Below, piece after piece: positions 36,111 through 44,805 of a stretch of DNA of 64,000 nt. Source of the DNA: Melioribacteraceae bacterium. Its GTDB lineage: Bacteria; Bacteroidota; Ignavibacteria; Ignavibacteriales; Melioribacteraceae. The DNA lies in contig JAHBUP010000001.1 in assembly GCA_019638015.1 (NCBI GenBank), positions 558,001 to 622,000 on the forward strand. Reading direction: 5' to 3'. Numbering within the stretch: the first letter of the stretch is position 1; the number at the start of each line of letters is the position of its first letter. The notes under the pieces are model-generated. The model was not told the origin of the DNA. It made no database searches and saw nothing but the letters and a program-made list of their open reading frames with translations. Both the position numbers and the translations under genes were made by a program.

Positions 36111-36560
36111 TCATAATTTACATTCATAAATTCTTGATTCTTCGCCCCATGGGTGGTAACCTTGTCCAACATATACAAATCCATATTTTTCGTAATAACC
36201 AATATGATCCGTGCATAAATACAAATGTTTAAATCCGCCTTCTTTAGCATCTATTTTTGCTTTATCAATTAGCAATGAACCATAATTATTACCTCTCTGG
36301 TTTTCTTCAATGTATATAGCACAAATCCATGGGTATAAATCCATCCGGCTGATAAAATCATTTGTAATGAGTCCGGCACAACCAACAATTTCCTCTACTT
36401 TTACCAATAAGTACCATTGAGGTAACGGATTCAGAGAACCTATACTGTGACTTATGCAATCTTCATAAATTTTAGGTAATACACTTTGCCATTTGCTCTG
36501 AAAGTATTTGATTGCCTGGTCTTTATATACGGGATTTTCCCTGACAGATATTATCTGCAT
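36111..36560 (-). CDS. GNAT-family N-acetyltransferase
   Basis: 149 residues with the GNAT fold. The acetyl-CoA loop is EENQRGNNYGSLLIDKAK (R/Q-x-x-G-x-G/N type) near 84-101, followed by HLYLCTDHIGYYEKYGFVYVG with the usual YEKxGF strand. The acceptor substrate is unknown. The surrounding small accessory genes (DUF2200, a second GNAT) make this part of a patchy region. Confidence 0.87.
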   Translation of the reverse strand: MQIISVRENPVYKDQAIKYFQSKWQSVLPKIYEDCISHSIGSLNPLPQWYLLVKVEEIVGCAGLITNDFISRMDLYPWICAIYIEENQRGNNYGSLLIDKAKIDAKEGGFKHLYLCTDHIGYYEKYGFVYVGQGYHPWGEESRIYECKL

Positions 36561-36792
36561 GCTGCTGTATCCTAATAATTTTTCTTGTCAATACATGTTT
36601 GTGTTCTACTCAAATTTTATAAAACGTTTGATGCTGAAGTTAATAAGCAATTTTATCTGTGGACTTATCGATCCTAAAAGACGAACAAGTCAAAAAGAAA
36701 CGCTTCAAAATCCTCATTTTTAATAACCGATTGTTAGCGGTATTGCTTATTTATTCAGCGTTTTAATTCCTTTGTAAAAATTACTACAATTT
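36561..36792. other. Gap between two GNAT genes, partly duplicated at 40285
   Basis: The bases just after the GNAT gene (GTTAGCGGTATTGCTTATT around 36734-36752) resemble the bases after the GNAT pseudogene (GCTAGTGGGATGGCTTATT around 40290-40308), so the copied block includes 3' flank. Nothing coding seen. Confidence 0.45.
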
Positions 36793-37239
36793 CTATAAAT
36801 CCTTTTTAAGATAAATCATATCAACAAGCTGGATGTCGCCATCGAACATAGGGTGGTCGTAATTGTCGGTAAAAAAATTCTTTACCCGATCTGAAACTCT
36901 AAATCCACAACTTTCATAAAAAGATAAGATTGCCGGCGTCTCTCCAGTCCCGACGAGCATTGTTTTATATTCTTTTTTGTAGAAATCAGAAATAAAATTT
37001 ATCAACGCTCTACCATATCCTTTCCCTTGATACTTCTCGTATGTTGCAATGTTTTTCAACTCACATGTTTCTCCATTAATCGGCACAACAACGCAAACAC
37101 TCTTCAAATCATCATCAAATAAAGCAAACAAATCACCACTTGGCAAATATTTGTCAATCATATTTTCCTGCTCATCTGCCAATAATAATAAGTCAAGGAA
37201 CTGTTTTTTGTTTTCAACAATCTTCTCGATTTTCACCAT
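36793..37239 (-). CDS. GNAT-family N-acetyltransferase, intact copy of a duplicated pair
   Basis: 148 residues. The acetyl-CoA signature is [17 protein letters not shown] near 67-83 (Q-x-x-G-x-G), followed by [24 protein letters not shown], and a C-terminal [21 protein letters not shown] that is typical of this subgroup. Substrate unknown. A nearly identical but frameshifted copy lies at 40352-40793, about 3.1 kb away, in the same orientation, with an esterase gene and a GH5 gene between them. Confidence 0.9.
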   Translation of the reverse strand: MVKIEKIVENKKQFLDLLLLADEQENMIDKYLPSGDLFALFDDDLKSVCVVVPINGETCELKNIATYEKYQGKGYGRALINFISDFYKKEYKTMLVGTGETPAILSFYESCGFRVSDRVKNFFTDNYDHPMFDGDIQLVDMIYLKKDL

Positions 37240-37391
37240 ATCTCTTTATTTACCAATTCAAGATGTTAGCTTCTGACATTTATTTAGGTCAATTCTATAA
37301 CTTAAAAAATTTATGCATTCTCCGTTTTGCAGACTATTATCAAAACATTTAAGACTAGCCAGAAATTTTAAAATTATAATAATTATATCGA

Positions 37392-38954
37392 TTAATTAAC
37401 AGGTATCATGAAATTCATTAATTCTCTATCATGGTTATTTACTATTCTGCATTCATTATCAAAATACATTGTAGCACCATTTTCCGCATTATAAGTTTCC
37501 CACTTTGGCAGAACACCCTTAACATTTGGATTACCTGTTTTAATAAAACTTATCCATGCGGAGCTCATTTTATCAGCTAACCTCCAGGCTTCATCTGTAT
37601 TGCCAGTCCAGTCTGGTCTCAAGTCAACATTGTTGAATGCCAGAGGAATATCCAAACCATGAAAAGAACCTTTCGACGCATTATCAACCTGACTTTTCCA
37701 TGCTAAAAAATAAACATACAATGGGGCAGTTGTCTCTGCAGACCTTGCATCAGCGGTTCGTATAGTATATGGTCTGAAAACTTTATCAATAGAAAGAAGA
37801 TCCTGCGGAGTATAATCTGGATAAGCTTTTGCGAATAACTTTATATATTGATCGGTTTTATCACCATATTCTTTTGCTAACCGTTCTTTAGCCTGTTCGA
37901 TTGTCAAATCTTTTTCACCATAAGCTGTGGGCATCATTTCATTCAACGTGGAACCCATCATAAGAGGAATATCTTTTGAAATATCAGCAAAGCCGGGACT
38001 GAATGGTTGCTGAAGCAAAACAACTCCATCCGCAGAAGGCGCAAAGCCAAACATTGTTGGCGATCCTGGTTTTCTTGGACCGGAAATTTTTGCTATTGCA
38101 TCATTTCCAGCTTTAACAAGATCCTTGTAATCGATCGTATTAAGTTTTTCAACATCAGTTGGTGAAATCCCTAAATTTTCAAGTACGGCTAAACCCAGTG
38201 CTTGCGATTTTTCTTTAGTCATTGAATTGAGCAGTGTACCGCTTTGAATAATTGCCTTGTGAAACAGACCCTTTGCCGCCGGCATGCACATTAATGTTCC
38301 AACTTTTCCACCGCCCCCCGATTCCCCTACAATTGTTACATCTGATGGGTTGCCTCCAAAATTCTCAATATTTTTTTGAATCCATTCAAGGGCTTTCACA
38401 ATATCGAGCATACCAACATTTGCTGATTGTTTATATTTTTCACCACATGCAGATAAATCAAGAAAACCAAAAATGTTTAACCTGTGATTTACTGATACAA
38501 ATACTATATCTCCCTTTTTTGCTAGAGCTTCACCATAGGTCATCGGATCGTTACTCGCGCCAACGTGAAATCCTCCGCCATGCAACCAGAGCATAACCGG
38601 ACGTTTTTTACCATCCATTATACCTTGTGTCCATACATTTACACTAAATAGTTCTTTTTCGTTTTGTACGGAATCAGGGTACCAGGGTACTATTTGTCTG
38701 GCTACCGGTCCAAATTCATCGCATTCACGAACTCCGTCCCATGCATCAGGATTCTGCGGAGGCATAAATCTTTCTGCTTTTGCATAAGGAATTCCCTTGA
38801 AAATAAATATACCGTTATCGTTACTGCCGGAAATAATTCCATTGGAAGTTTTAACAATGGGTTTTTGTTCTTGGTTGGCCTCTAGGTTAAAAGCGTTAAT
38901 GCTTAATCCGGTAGCAATTACATAAAGAATAATAATGTTTGTTAGTAGTTTCAT
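37392..38954 (-). CDS. Exported type-B carboxylesterase
   Basis: 520 residues with signal peptide (to about 21). Alpha/beta-hydrolase of the carboxylesterase type B family: KGIPYAKAERF, LWLHGGGFHVGA (oxyanion hole) near 122-133, NHRLNIFGFL, and the nucleophile elbow VGESGGGG near 208-215. The acid and the His (GLDIPLAFNN region near 425) are also found. In this neighbourhood a role in removing acyl or feruloyl groups from plant cell-wall sugars is plausible but unproven. Gene order and strand match the flanking GH5 gene. Confidence 0.9.
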   Translation of the reverse strand: MKLLTNIIILYVIATGLSINAFNLEANQEQKPIVKTSNGIISGSNDNGIFIFKGIPYAKAERFMPPQNPDAWDGVRECDEFGPVARQIVPWYPDSVQNEKELFSVNVWTQGIMDGKKRPVMLWLHGGGFHVGASNDPMTYGEALAKKGDIVFVSVNHRLNIFGFLDLSACGEKYKQSANVGMLDIVKALEWIQKNIENFGGNPSDVTIVGESGGGGKVGTLMCMPAAKGLFHKAIIQSGTLLNSMTKEKSQALGLAVLENLGISPTDVEKLNTIDYKDLVKAGNDAIAKISGPRKPGSPTMFGFAPSADGVVLLQQPFSPGFADISKDIPLMMGSTLNEMMPTAYGEKDLTIEQAKERLAKEYGDKTDQYIKLFAKAYPDYTPQDLLSIDKVFRPYTIRTADARSAETTAPLYVYFLAWKSQVDNASKGSFHGLDIPLAFNNVDLRPDWTGNTDEAWRLADKMSSAWISFIKTGNPNVKGVLPKWETYNAENGATMYFDNECRIVNNHDRELMNFMIPVN

Positions 38955-39103
38955 AGTATTAGCTTTGTTTTAGTTATAGTAATATTAAAATAATTTCAAA
39001 AATTCATTTTTTTACTAACCCTTCTTTACAACATATATCGATATCAGGTTAAGTTATCCATCGAGAACAATTCTAATATGATTATTATTAACAATTCTAT
39101 GTT

Positions 39104-40243
39104 TTAATTATTCAGCAATATTTTTATAAATTCAAAATCAGGCTGGAGTGATATTTTCTTTTCAGCATCAAAAAAGTATATCCCAAAATCTCCTTTATAT
39201 TCCCAATTACACCAAGCAACATTATTTTCTTCAAGCGCGGAAATCAGATCGGAATAATAAGCTAAGCGATCTTTTCGATCTACTGTTGCCAGACAACCGA
39301 ACTCGCCACAATATAGCTGTAAGTTTTTTGATTTCGCAAATTCCACCCCTTCCTTAAATACATCTATTAATCTCTGTTTGTTGAAAATTTCCCTCGCATC
39401 GGAGGTTTGATCCAACAAGACCAAATTAGTGGTGTCAATGTATTTTTCATAATCTTCGTTGGAAATAATTTGACCCGGATAACGCACCGGACCTTTGTAA
39501 TATTTTATTTGTGTCCAGTCGGCTTTATAGTGGGTAAATGCCAATGGGGAATAGGTATGAAAGCTGAGTATAATATTTTTATCACCTTCCGGCAGTTTCA
39601 AATATTTTAGGTTTGGAGCAATTTGCCACATATTTGGGCCAATAACCAATACTCTTTCGGGCTCTAACTTGCGGATTGCCGCAACTGTTTTATTCATCAA
39701 TCTGTTCCAGTCTTCATGGTCCGGGGCAACTGCTTCATTTAATATTTCGTAAGCAACCATATTATTGGGATATTTATGAAGAAAATTTGATAACTGTACC
39801 CATAGGTTGATGAAGTTTTTCTGAGCTAACGAGTCGACCCAAAGTGTGTTTGTTGTTCCGTCGTTGGCGGCATTGAAATGATGCGCCCTAACAGTATGAA
39901 GGTCCACAATTGCACGAAGATTATATTCTGCGCACCAGTCGAGGCAGTTAATAAGATTTTTAAAAGCTTCCTTAATCGGAACGCCGTTGCTATCCCACAT
40001 TTCCTTTTCATCTATAGGAATACGCACATGGTCATATCCAATGCTGTCAATAAACCTTATATCATCTTTGTTGATGTAAGTATACTTTGGCGCCCAACCA
40101 AAATCCTGAGATAGCCAATGACTTAAATTAACACCCCGTTTAATTTCGAAACCGGAAGGATTCAGACATTTAGTTTCCTGGCTAGAAATCAAAAGAAATA
40201 TCACAATCAAAGAAACCAATAATGAGAATTTCTTCATATTCAT
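39104..40243 (-). CDS. Exported GH5 endo-beta-glycanase (cellulase family)
   Basis: 379 residues with signal peptide (to about 26). The start KRGVNLSHWLSQ is typical of GH5. Acid/base is Glu170 in YEILNEAV and the nucleophile is Glu314 in YCGEFGCL; the conserved Arg of HVRIPID (74) and His of SFHTYSP (229) are present. Acts on beta-1,4 glucan, mannan or similar. No carbohydrate-binding module and no T9SS tag, so it acts in the periplasm or at the outer membrane. A GAGGT ribosome site supports the 40243 start. Confidence 0.92.
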   Translation of the reverse strand: MNMKKFSLLVSLIVIFLLISSQETKCLNPSGFEIKRGVNLSHWLSQDFGWAPKYTYINKDDIRFIDSIGYDHVRIPIDEKEMWDSNGVPIKEAFKNLINCLDWCAEYNLRAIVDLHTVRAHHFNAANDGTTNTLWVDSLAQKNFINLWVQLSNFLHKYPNNMVAYEILNEAVAPDHEDWNRLMNKTVAAIRKLEPERVLVIGPNMWQIAPNLKYLKLPEGDKNIILSFHTYSPLAFTHYKADWTQIKYYKGPVRYPGQIISNEDYEKYIDTTNLVLLDQTSDAREIFNKQRLIDVFKEGVEFAKSKNLQLYCGEFGCLATVDRKDRLAYYSDLISALEENNVAWCNWEYKGDFGIYFFDAEKKISLQPDFEFIKILLNN

Positions 40244-40351
40244 ATTTACCTCAGTTTAAATTATATGTTTTGTTTTCAAAGATAACAACGCTAGTGGGAT
40301 GGCTTATTAGTTCTGTGTTGTTATTTTGTTTGTAATACATTCCTGCTATTC

Positions 40352-40793
40352 CTATAAATCCTTTTTAAGATAATTCATATCAACAAGTTGTATATCGCCA
40401 TCGAACATAGGGTGATCGTAATTGTCGGTAAAAAAAATCTTTACCCGATCTGAAATTTTAAATCCACAACTTTCATATAAGGATAATATTGCCGGCGTTT
40501 CGCCTGTCCCACAAGCATGGTTTTGTAATGGTTTTTTTAGAAATCAGAAATAAAATTTATCAATGCTCTACCATTCCCTTATCTTGATATTTTTCGTATG
40601 TAGCTATGTTTTTCAACTCACAAGTTTCGCTATTTATAGGCACTAAAACGCAAACACTTTTCAAATCATCGTCAGATAAAGCAAATAAATCTCCACCCGG
40701 TAAACACCTGTCAATCATATTTTCCTGCTCGTCCGCCAACAGCAATAAGTCAAGAAACTGTTTCTTGTTCTCGCCAATTTTTTCTATTCTCAA
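40352..40793 (-). pseudogene. Frameshifted second copy of the GNAT acetyltransferase
   Basis: The N-terminal 70 residues read [20 protein letters not shown] and match the intact copy at 36793-37239 closely. One base is missing at the acetyl-CoA loop (near 40572), and a second base near 40520, so the frame is lost although the DNA still aligns to the end, including [13 protein letters not shown] in another frame. Non-functional unless the two frameshifts are sequencing errors; a raw-read check would decide. Confidence 0.85.
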
Positions 40794-40901
40794 CCTATCT
40801 CTGTTATTTATTAATATGTCAAGTTTTACTTCCCATCGTATCGCAACGAATTACTGCTAAAGATGGATATTGCGAATAGAAAATATCAGAAGCCATTTAC
40901 A

Positions 40902-41363
40902 CTATTCTCCCCTCCCCACAATAGTATCGAACTCAGTTTTGGTTAAAGGCATTACAGATAATCTGTTTCCTCTCTGTAGCAGTTGCATATTTACCAATTT
41001 CTTGTTTTCCCTCATTTCATTAATTGGCACTAGCCGGGAAAACTTTTTAATCAACTTTACGTCAACCATAATCCAGGCGGGGTTATCTTTTTTACTTTTA
41101 GGGTCGTAGTGAGGATCATCGGGATCGAAAGCTGTAAAATCGGGATAACCTTCCTTCACTACTTCACAAATCCCAGCGGCTCCCGGCGGTTCCGAATTAC
41201 TGTGATAAAATATAACCCGGTCCCCAATTTTCATCTCATCGCGTAAAAAATTTCTCGCCTGGTAATTTCTCACACCGTCCCAATATGTAGTTTTGTTTTT
41301 CTCTTTAGCTAAATCATCAATCGAATATACATTCGGCTCCGATTTCATTAACCAATATTTCAT
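40902..41363 (-). CDS. EVE-domain protein
   Basis: 153 residues, a complete EVE domain: YWLMKSEPNVYSIDDL at the N terminus, TYWDGVRNYQARNFLRDEMKIGDRVIFYHSN in the middle and GICEVVKEGYPD. EVE domains are PUA/YTH relatives that bind modified bases in DNA or RNA and are often linked to modification-dependent restriction. This one has no nuclease partner, as is usual for the stand-alone housekeeping type. Confidence 0.93.
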   Translation of the reverse strand: MKYWLMKSEPNVYSIDDLAKEKNKTTYWDGVRNYQARNFLRDEMKIGDRVIFYHSNSEPPGAAGICEVVKEGYPDFTAFDPDDPHYDPKSKKDNPAWIMVDVKLIKKFSRLVPINEMRENKKLVNMQLLQRGNRLSVMPLTKTEFDTIVGRGE

Positions 41364-41521
41364 TTTAATCTCGTATAAGTTGTATTAATAGATAATGTTA
41401 AAACAAATCTAACTATCTTCTGAAGAAGCAACTATGAATTGGACAAAAGCCAATTCATAGTTATAATGCCGAAAGAATAGTTTAGTTTATATTAAATTAT
41501 TTGGTTTAACACAAAAACAAA

Positions 41522-44056
41522 TTATTTTATTAAATCCTTAAAAGCCGCTCCGAAAATTAAATAGCTGGTATTCCCGCCAATTGTTCCTTCGTTTTGACCC
41601 CATAAAAATGGCCAATCATCATAGTTTTCAAAATGGTCCGGTTTTCTAAATAATACACCAGGCGCAACATTTCCCGGAATGAATGAGAAGTCGGCCCTGT
41701 TATTTCCATAAAAAACTTCTTTGGGACGAGAAGCTCCCACTGTTGCTACTAAAGAATAATTATGATAAGGGTGACATCCAAAGAAATAGTTTGAGGTTTT
41801 AAAAGCATGGCTTACATCAATAATTTCTGGAAAATATTTAATCGCAAAATTTATAGTGGTGCCAAAGTTTAATATGATTCCGCCGCCAGCCCAGTTACCA
41901 AGACCAATAGGTACACCATAAGGATTATCCTTATCAAGTTCATCTAAGTATTCCTTGTACTTTAAAACATATGGCCGTAGTTTTTCCTTGAATGACTCAT
42001 CCATGTGGGGAATGGCATTCAATGCGGTTAATAGATTGAAATTGACATTGCGATCAAGTGCAGACCACAAAAGTTCCTCGAATTTATCGATGTATTGCTG
42101 TTCACCTGTTGAGATATATAGTTGAAGATAGGTGCCAATATTTGCTGATCTACCACCCCAAAATGAAGTTGTGTCCTCTTGTTGATTCTTGAGTAATTCT
42201 GTTGCCTCTTGCAGAAGTCTTTTTGACTGAGTCAATGCTCTGGCCGAAAGATCATCATTGTAACCTTTTAATGCTCGGCTGGCTGCCGCAAACATTGTTG
42301 CAGCTCTAAGATCGAGGCCTGGATTACGGCTAGTGAATGCCCACATATCATCCTTAACTCCGCTTGAGCGACCGTCAGGAGCTATTTCGTAAGGACCAAG
42401 TTCAGGATTATAAGGAAGTCCGTCTGTAATTGAAGCCGCATCACCAAGATGATGGTAATTATAGAGGACAGAGTTTGATAGTGTTTGGGACATGTGTCCT
42501 ATAATCTCTGCTTGAGCTACCAAGTTCAATGTTCCATGTTCTATAAATTGAAGTATGTCCGGTGTTCCATCCGGGCGGTGAAGTTCAACATACCGTTGCT
42601 TCTGGTTAATATAAGTTTGATCGCGTAAAGGTTTGAAATATTCCCATGTATGAACAAAATTCTGAACCACGTTAATATTTGCTCCGGTCTCAATATCAAA
42701 ATCACCAGCATCAAAAAAACCACCAATGTTTAATCCTGGGATAAGTTCTAAACCTTTATACTTTGTATCGGTTGTTGGGCCTTGCCAGTGAAGGTCGAAA
42801 TGATCGGTGTTTGGGGGAGCTTGAAGATAACCTTCCTTAAAGGGTTCACCGTGCCAAACTCTATAAGCCTCTCTTACGAACATATGATTCATATGTATTG
42901 GAATCCATATATCGCTCGTTGCGTCTGTGATTTTATCGTAAACGTTATCATTTATTAAAAAGTTATTTGTTTTAAAGTTGCCATACTGTATATAATATAT
43001 ACCAGGAGCTTTAACTGAACTAAAATCAAATTTCACATAGTGGTACTTAAAATAGTCGCCCCATGGCACAATTTTCCCGCTGAATACTTGTGTTGCATTG
43101 CCGCTGTCACCAATTTTATATATTGATGCAACTTCAAGTGGTTTGTCTTTTTTGTCAAGTTCAATAACAGCGACTTTTTGTTGAGTTGGAAGGTAGCCAA
43201 CTTGAGAGAAACCAATATTTGGCTCTCTTATCCAACCTTCAATTGCGTTTGGTTCAACTGTCCATGTTAGAACCTTTCCAGTTTTTCCTGCTGGGAGAAT
43301 ACTTCGAACTACAAACCAACCATTTTGGGCAAGAACTCGGCCATCAAATAACATTAGATCGGTATCAAGTGAGGTGATCTTTACCAAACGTGAAGGATCA
43401 TCTGGTGCTAGGAGAAATGTTCGACCCGTTTCGAGAGGAAGGGGATCTATATATTTACCTGTACCCCTGTCATCGTAAGTTTTATATCCCTTAAACTGTT
43501 TTGGTTTTTCTGAGTTCGGCCTGGCACTTGTATTCCCAACTACATAGCGAGAGAATCGGTTGTACCTCCCATCCATCAAATAAACTTTTCCCCAATATTG
43601 CGAGGGTAGAAATTCAAAGTTGAATCCAGCATTTCCTTCAAGTGCTTTTGGAACAGGCTTATCAAGGTAAACAGAAATCTCAACCCCTTTACCTTTTGCG
43701 GTTACAACCACACGCGAATTGAAATCGTAATCTTTGTACCTTAATACAGATTCAATGGAATTCGCAGCACGATCTACTTTTCGGTTTGATATTTCAGGTA
43801 CAAGATCCCATTGTTCGGGAGTATTTGAAAGCCGCACTGCACCGCCCTGTGCAGTTCTTACACCATGATGTATTAATTCAATACCGGCATTCTTTTCATC
43901 ATTAAAACCCCCAGTAAATAGGTTATTGTACACAAGCACGTTTACACCTTGTGTTTCGAAGTACTCAAGATTATTGAGTTTTAAAACCTGGGCTGAAGCA
44001 TTGTTGGATACTGCTAATAGTAGCAGTAAAACTGGTAGTAGTGTTAGTCTTTTCAT
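41522..44056 (-). CDS. Exported GH9 glycoside hydrolase
   Basis: 844 residues with signal peptide (ends SAQ at 23). An N-terminal beta domain of about 270 residues is followed by a CelD-type Ig-like domain (IGFSQVGYLPTQQKVAVIEL, about 279-370), then the (alpha/alpha)6 catalytic domain. Visible are the base Asp in FFDAGDFD near 447-450, the His in FGCHPYHNYSL near 765, and the acid Glu823 in GQNEGTIG. GH9 enzymes cut cellulose or mixed glucan, often processively. The large first domain is not a usual GH9 part. No dockerin or T9SS tag; two promoter-side features lie upstream (see 44155). Confidence 0.93.
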   Translation of the reverse strand: MKRLTLLPVLLLLLAVSNNASAQVLKLNNLEYFETQGVNVLVYNNLFTGGFNDEKNAGIELIHHGVRTAQGGAVRLSNTPEQWDLVPEISNRKVDRAANSIESVLRYKDYDFNSRVVVTAKGKGVEISVYLDKPVPKALEGNAGFNFEFLPSQYWGKVYLMDGRYNRFSRYVVGNTSARPNSEKPKQFKGYKTYDDRGTGKYIDPLPLETGRTFLLAPDDPSRLVKITSLDTDLMLFDGRVLAQNGWFVVRSILPAGKTGKVLTWTVEPNAIEGWIREPNIGFSQVGYLPTQQKVAVIELDKKDKPLEVASIYKIGDSGNATQVFSGKIVPWGDYFKYHYVKFDFSSVKAPGIYYIQYGNFKTNNFLINDNVYDKITDATSDIWIPIHMNHMFVREAYRVWHGEPFKEGYLQAPPNTDHFDLHWQGPTTDTKYKGLELIPGLNIGGFFDAGDFDIETGANINVVQNFVHTWEYFKPLRDQTYINQKQRYVELHRPDGTPDILQFIEHGTLNLVAQAEIIGHMSQTLSNSVLYNYHHLGDAASITDGLPYNPELGPYEIAPDGRSSGVKDDMWAFTSRNPGLDLRAATMFAAASRALKGYNDDLSARALTQSKRLLQEATELLKNQQEDTTSFWGGRSANIGTYLQLYISTGEQQYIDKFEELLWSALDRNVNFNLLTALNAIPHMDESFKEKLRPYVLKYKEYLDELDKDNPYGVPIGLGNWAGGGIILNFGTTINFAIKYFPEIIDVSHAFKTSNYFFGCHPYHNYSLVATVGASRPKEVFYGNNRADFSFIPGNVAPGVLFRKPDHFENYDDWPFLWGQNEGTIGGNTSYLIFGAAFKDLIK

Positions 44057-44154
44057 GTTTTATTTATTTTTATTGTTGAATTGATATTATTATTGATGTC
44101 AGATTTAGTTTTCAAGAAGGTAATCTTTTTTTTCGTGTCCTCTGCAAATTAATA

Positions 44155-44169
44155 GTGTATTACGTACAC
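44155..44169. promoter_or_regulatory. Possible operator upstream of the GH9 gene
   Basis: GTGTA-TTACG-TACAC is a 5-5-5 inverted repeat about 100 bases upstream of the GH9 start codon. Its size fits a LacI- or CRP-like dimer site. No second copy was found near the other glycosidase genes, so a chance palindrome is possible. Confidence 0.25.
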
Positions 44170-44266
44170 AATATTATAAAATTTAGGGAATTTTACCTAC
44201 TTTTCAACAATCTTTCTAAAGAATTCACAGCCGGTTTTTTAGATTAAAAGGAGTATCTCAAACTTC

Positions 44267-44707
44267 TTATTTGCCCGCATTTCTTTCAACTATTTGTTTT
44301 ATTTGATTAAGGATCATTTTCCAGTTATTCTCGGAATGTCCTCTTGTTGTTTCATCAGTAATATTTTCTTGAATTAGTGCCAACACTGTTGTGTCTCCAC
44401 CAACTTCGATCGTAAAAGTAATCTGTTGATAATTTTCCGGCTTATCTTCAAGTGGTGAAAAAGAACTCCAATAATCGTACTTAAGTTTTTTCTCCGGGAT
44501 AAATTCAAGTATAGTTCCTTTATCCTTATACTCAGTACCATCCCACACTCCTTGAAAAACAATGGGGCTCCCGATTTTCCAATCAGTGATTGTATTGGTA
44601 CCAAACAAGTATTGTTTAATAATTTCGGGATTTACTAATGCATCCCAAACTTTTGTGGGACTCGCCGATATATCCATTTTCAATTCTACTTTAATTCCGA
44701 CAGCCAT
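44267..44707 (-). CDS. SRPBCC (AHSA1-type) family protein
   Basis: 146 residues of the START/Bet v1-like AHSA1 fold: ISASPTKVWDALVNPEIIKQYLFG at the N terminus, WKIGSPIVFQGVWDG, then TILEFIPEKKLKYDYWSS and the C-terminal helix ENNWKMILNQIKQIVE. Such proteins bind small hydrophobic ligands or act as Hsp90-cochaperone-like modules; no specific role. Lies between two glycoside hydrolase genes. Confidence 0.9.
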   Translation of the reverse strand: MAVGIKVELKMDISASPTKVWDALVNPEIIKQYLFGTNTITDWKIGSPIVFQGVWDGTEYKDKGTILEFIPEKKLKYDYWSSFSPLEDKPENYQQITFTIEVGGDTTVLALIQENITDETTRGHSENNWKMILNQIKQIVERNAGK

Positions 44708-44805
44708 TTCAAATTCCTTTCTTCATTATTAATAAAAAGCTTTACAGAATAATTAATGAGGAAGCAGTAATTACGTTGTGACATTTTTATAATTCAAAAC
44801 AATAA

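Noticed and set aside
38252..38596. 114-codon open frame on the plus strand inside the carboxylesterase gene
   Set aside because: Antisense shadow of a gene with complete catalytic motifs; its translation has no recognisable domain.
40281..40324. ATAACAAC/GTTGTTAT inverted repeat after the GNAT pseudogene as a terminator
   Set aside because: The arms are 27 bases apart with no T-run, so the fold would be weak. It is better explained as part of the duplicated 3' flank.
35600..40900. Integron cassette array suggested by small accessory genes on one strand
   Set aside because: No integron integrase and no clear attC cores (GTTRRRY with matching RYYYAAC) could be placed; only partial repeats are seen.
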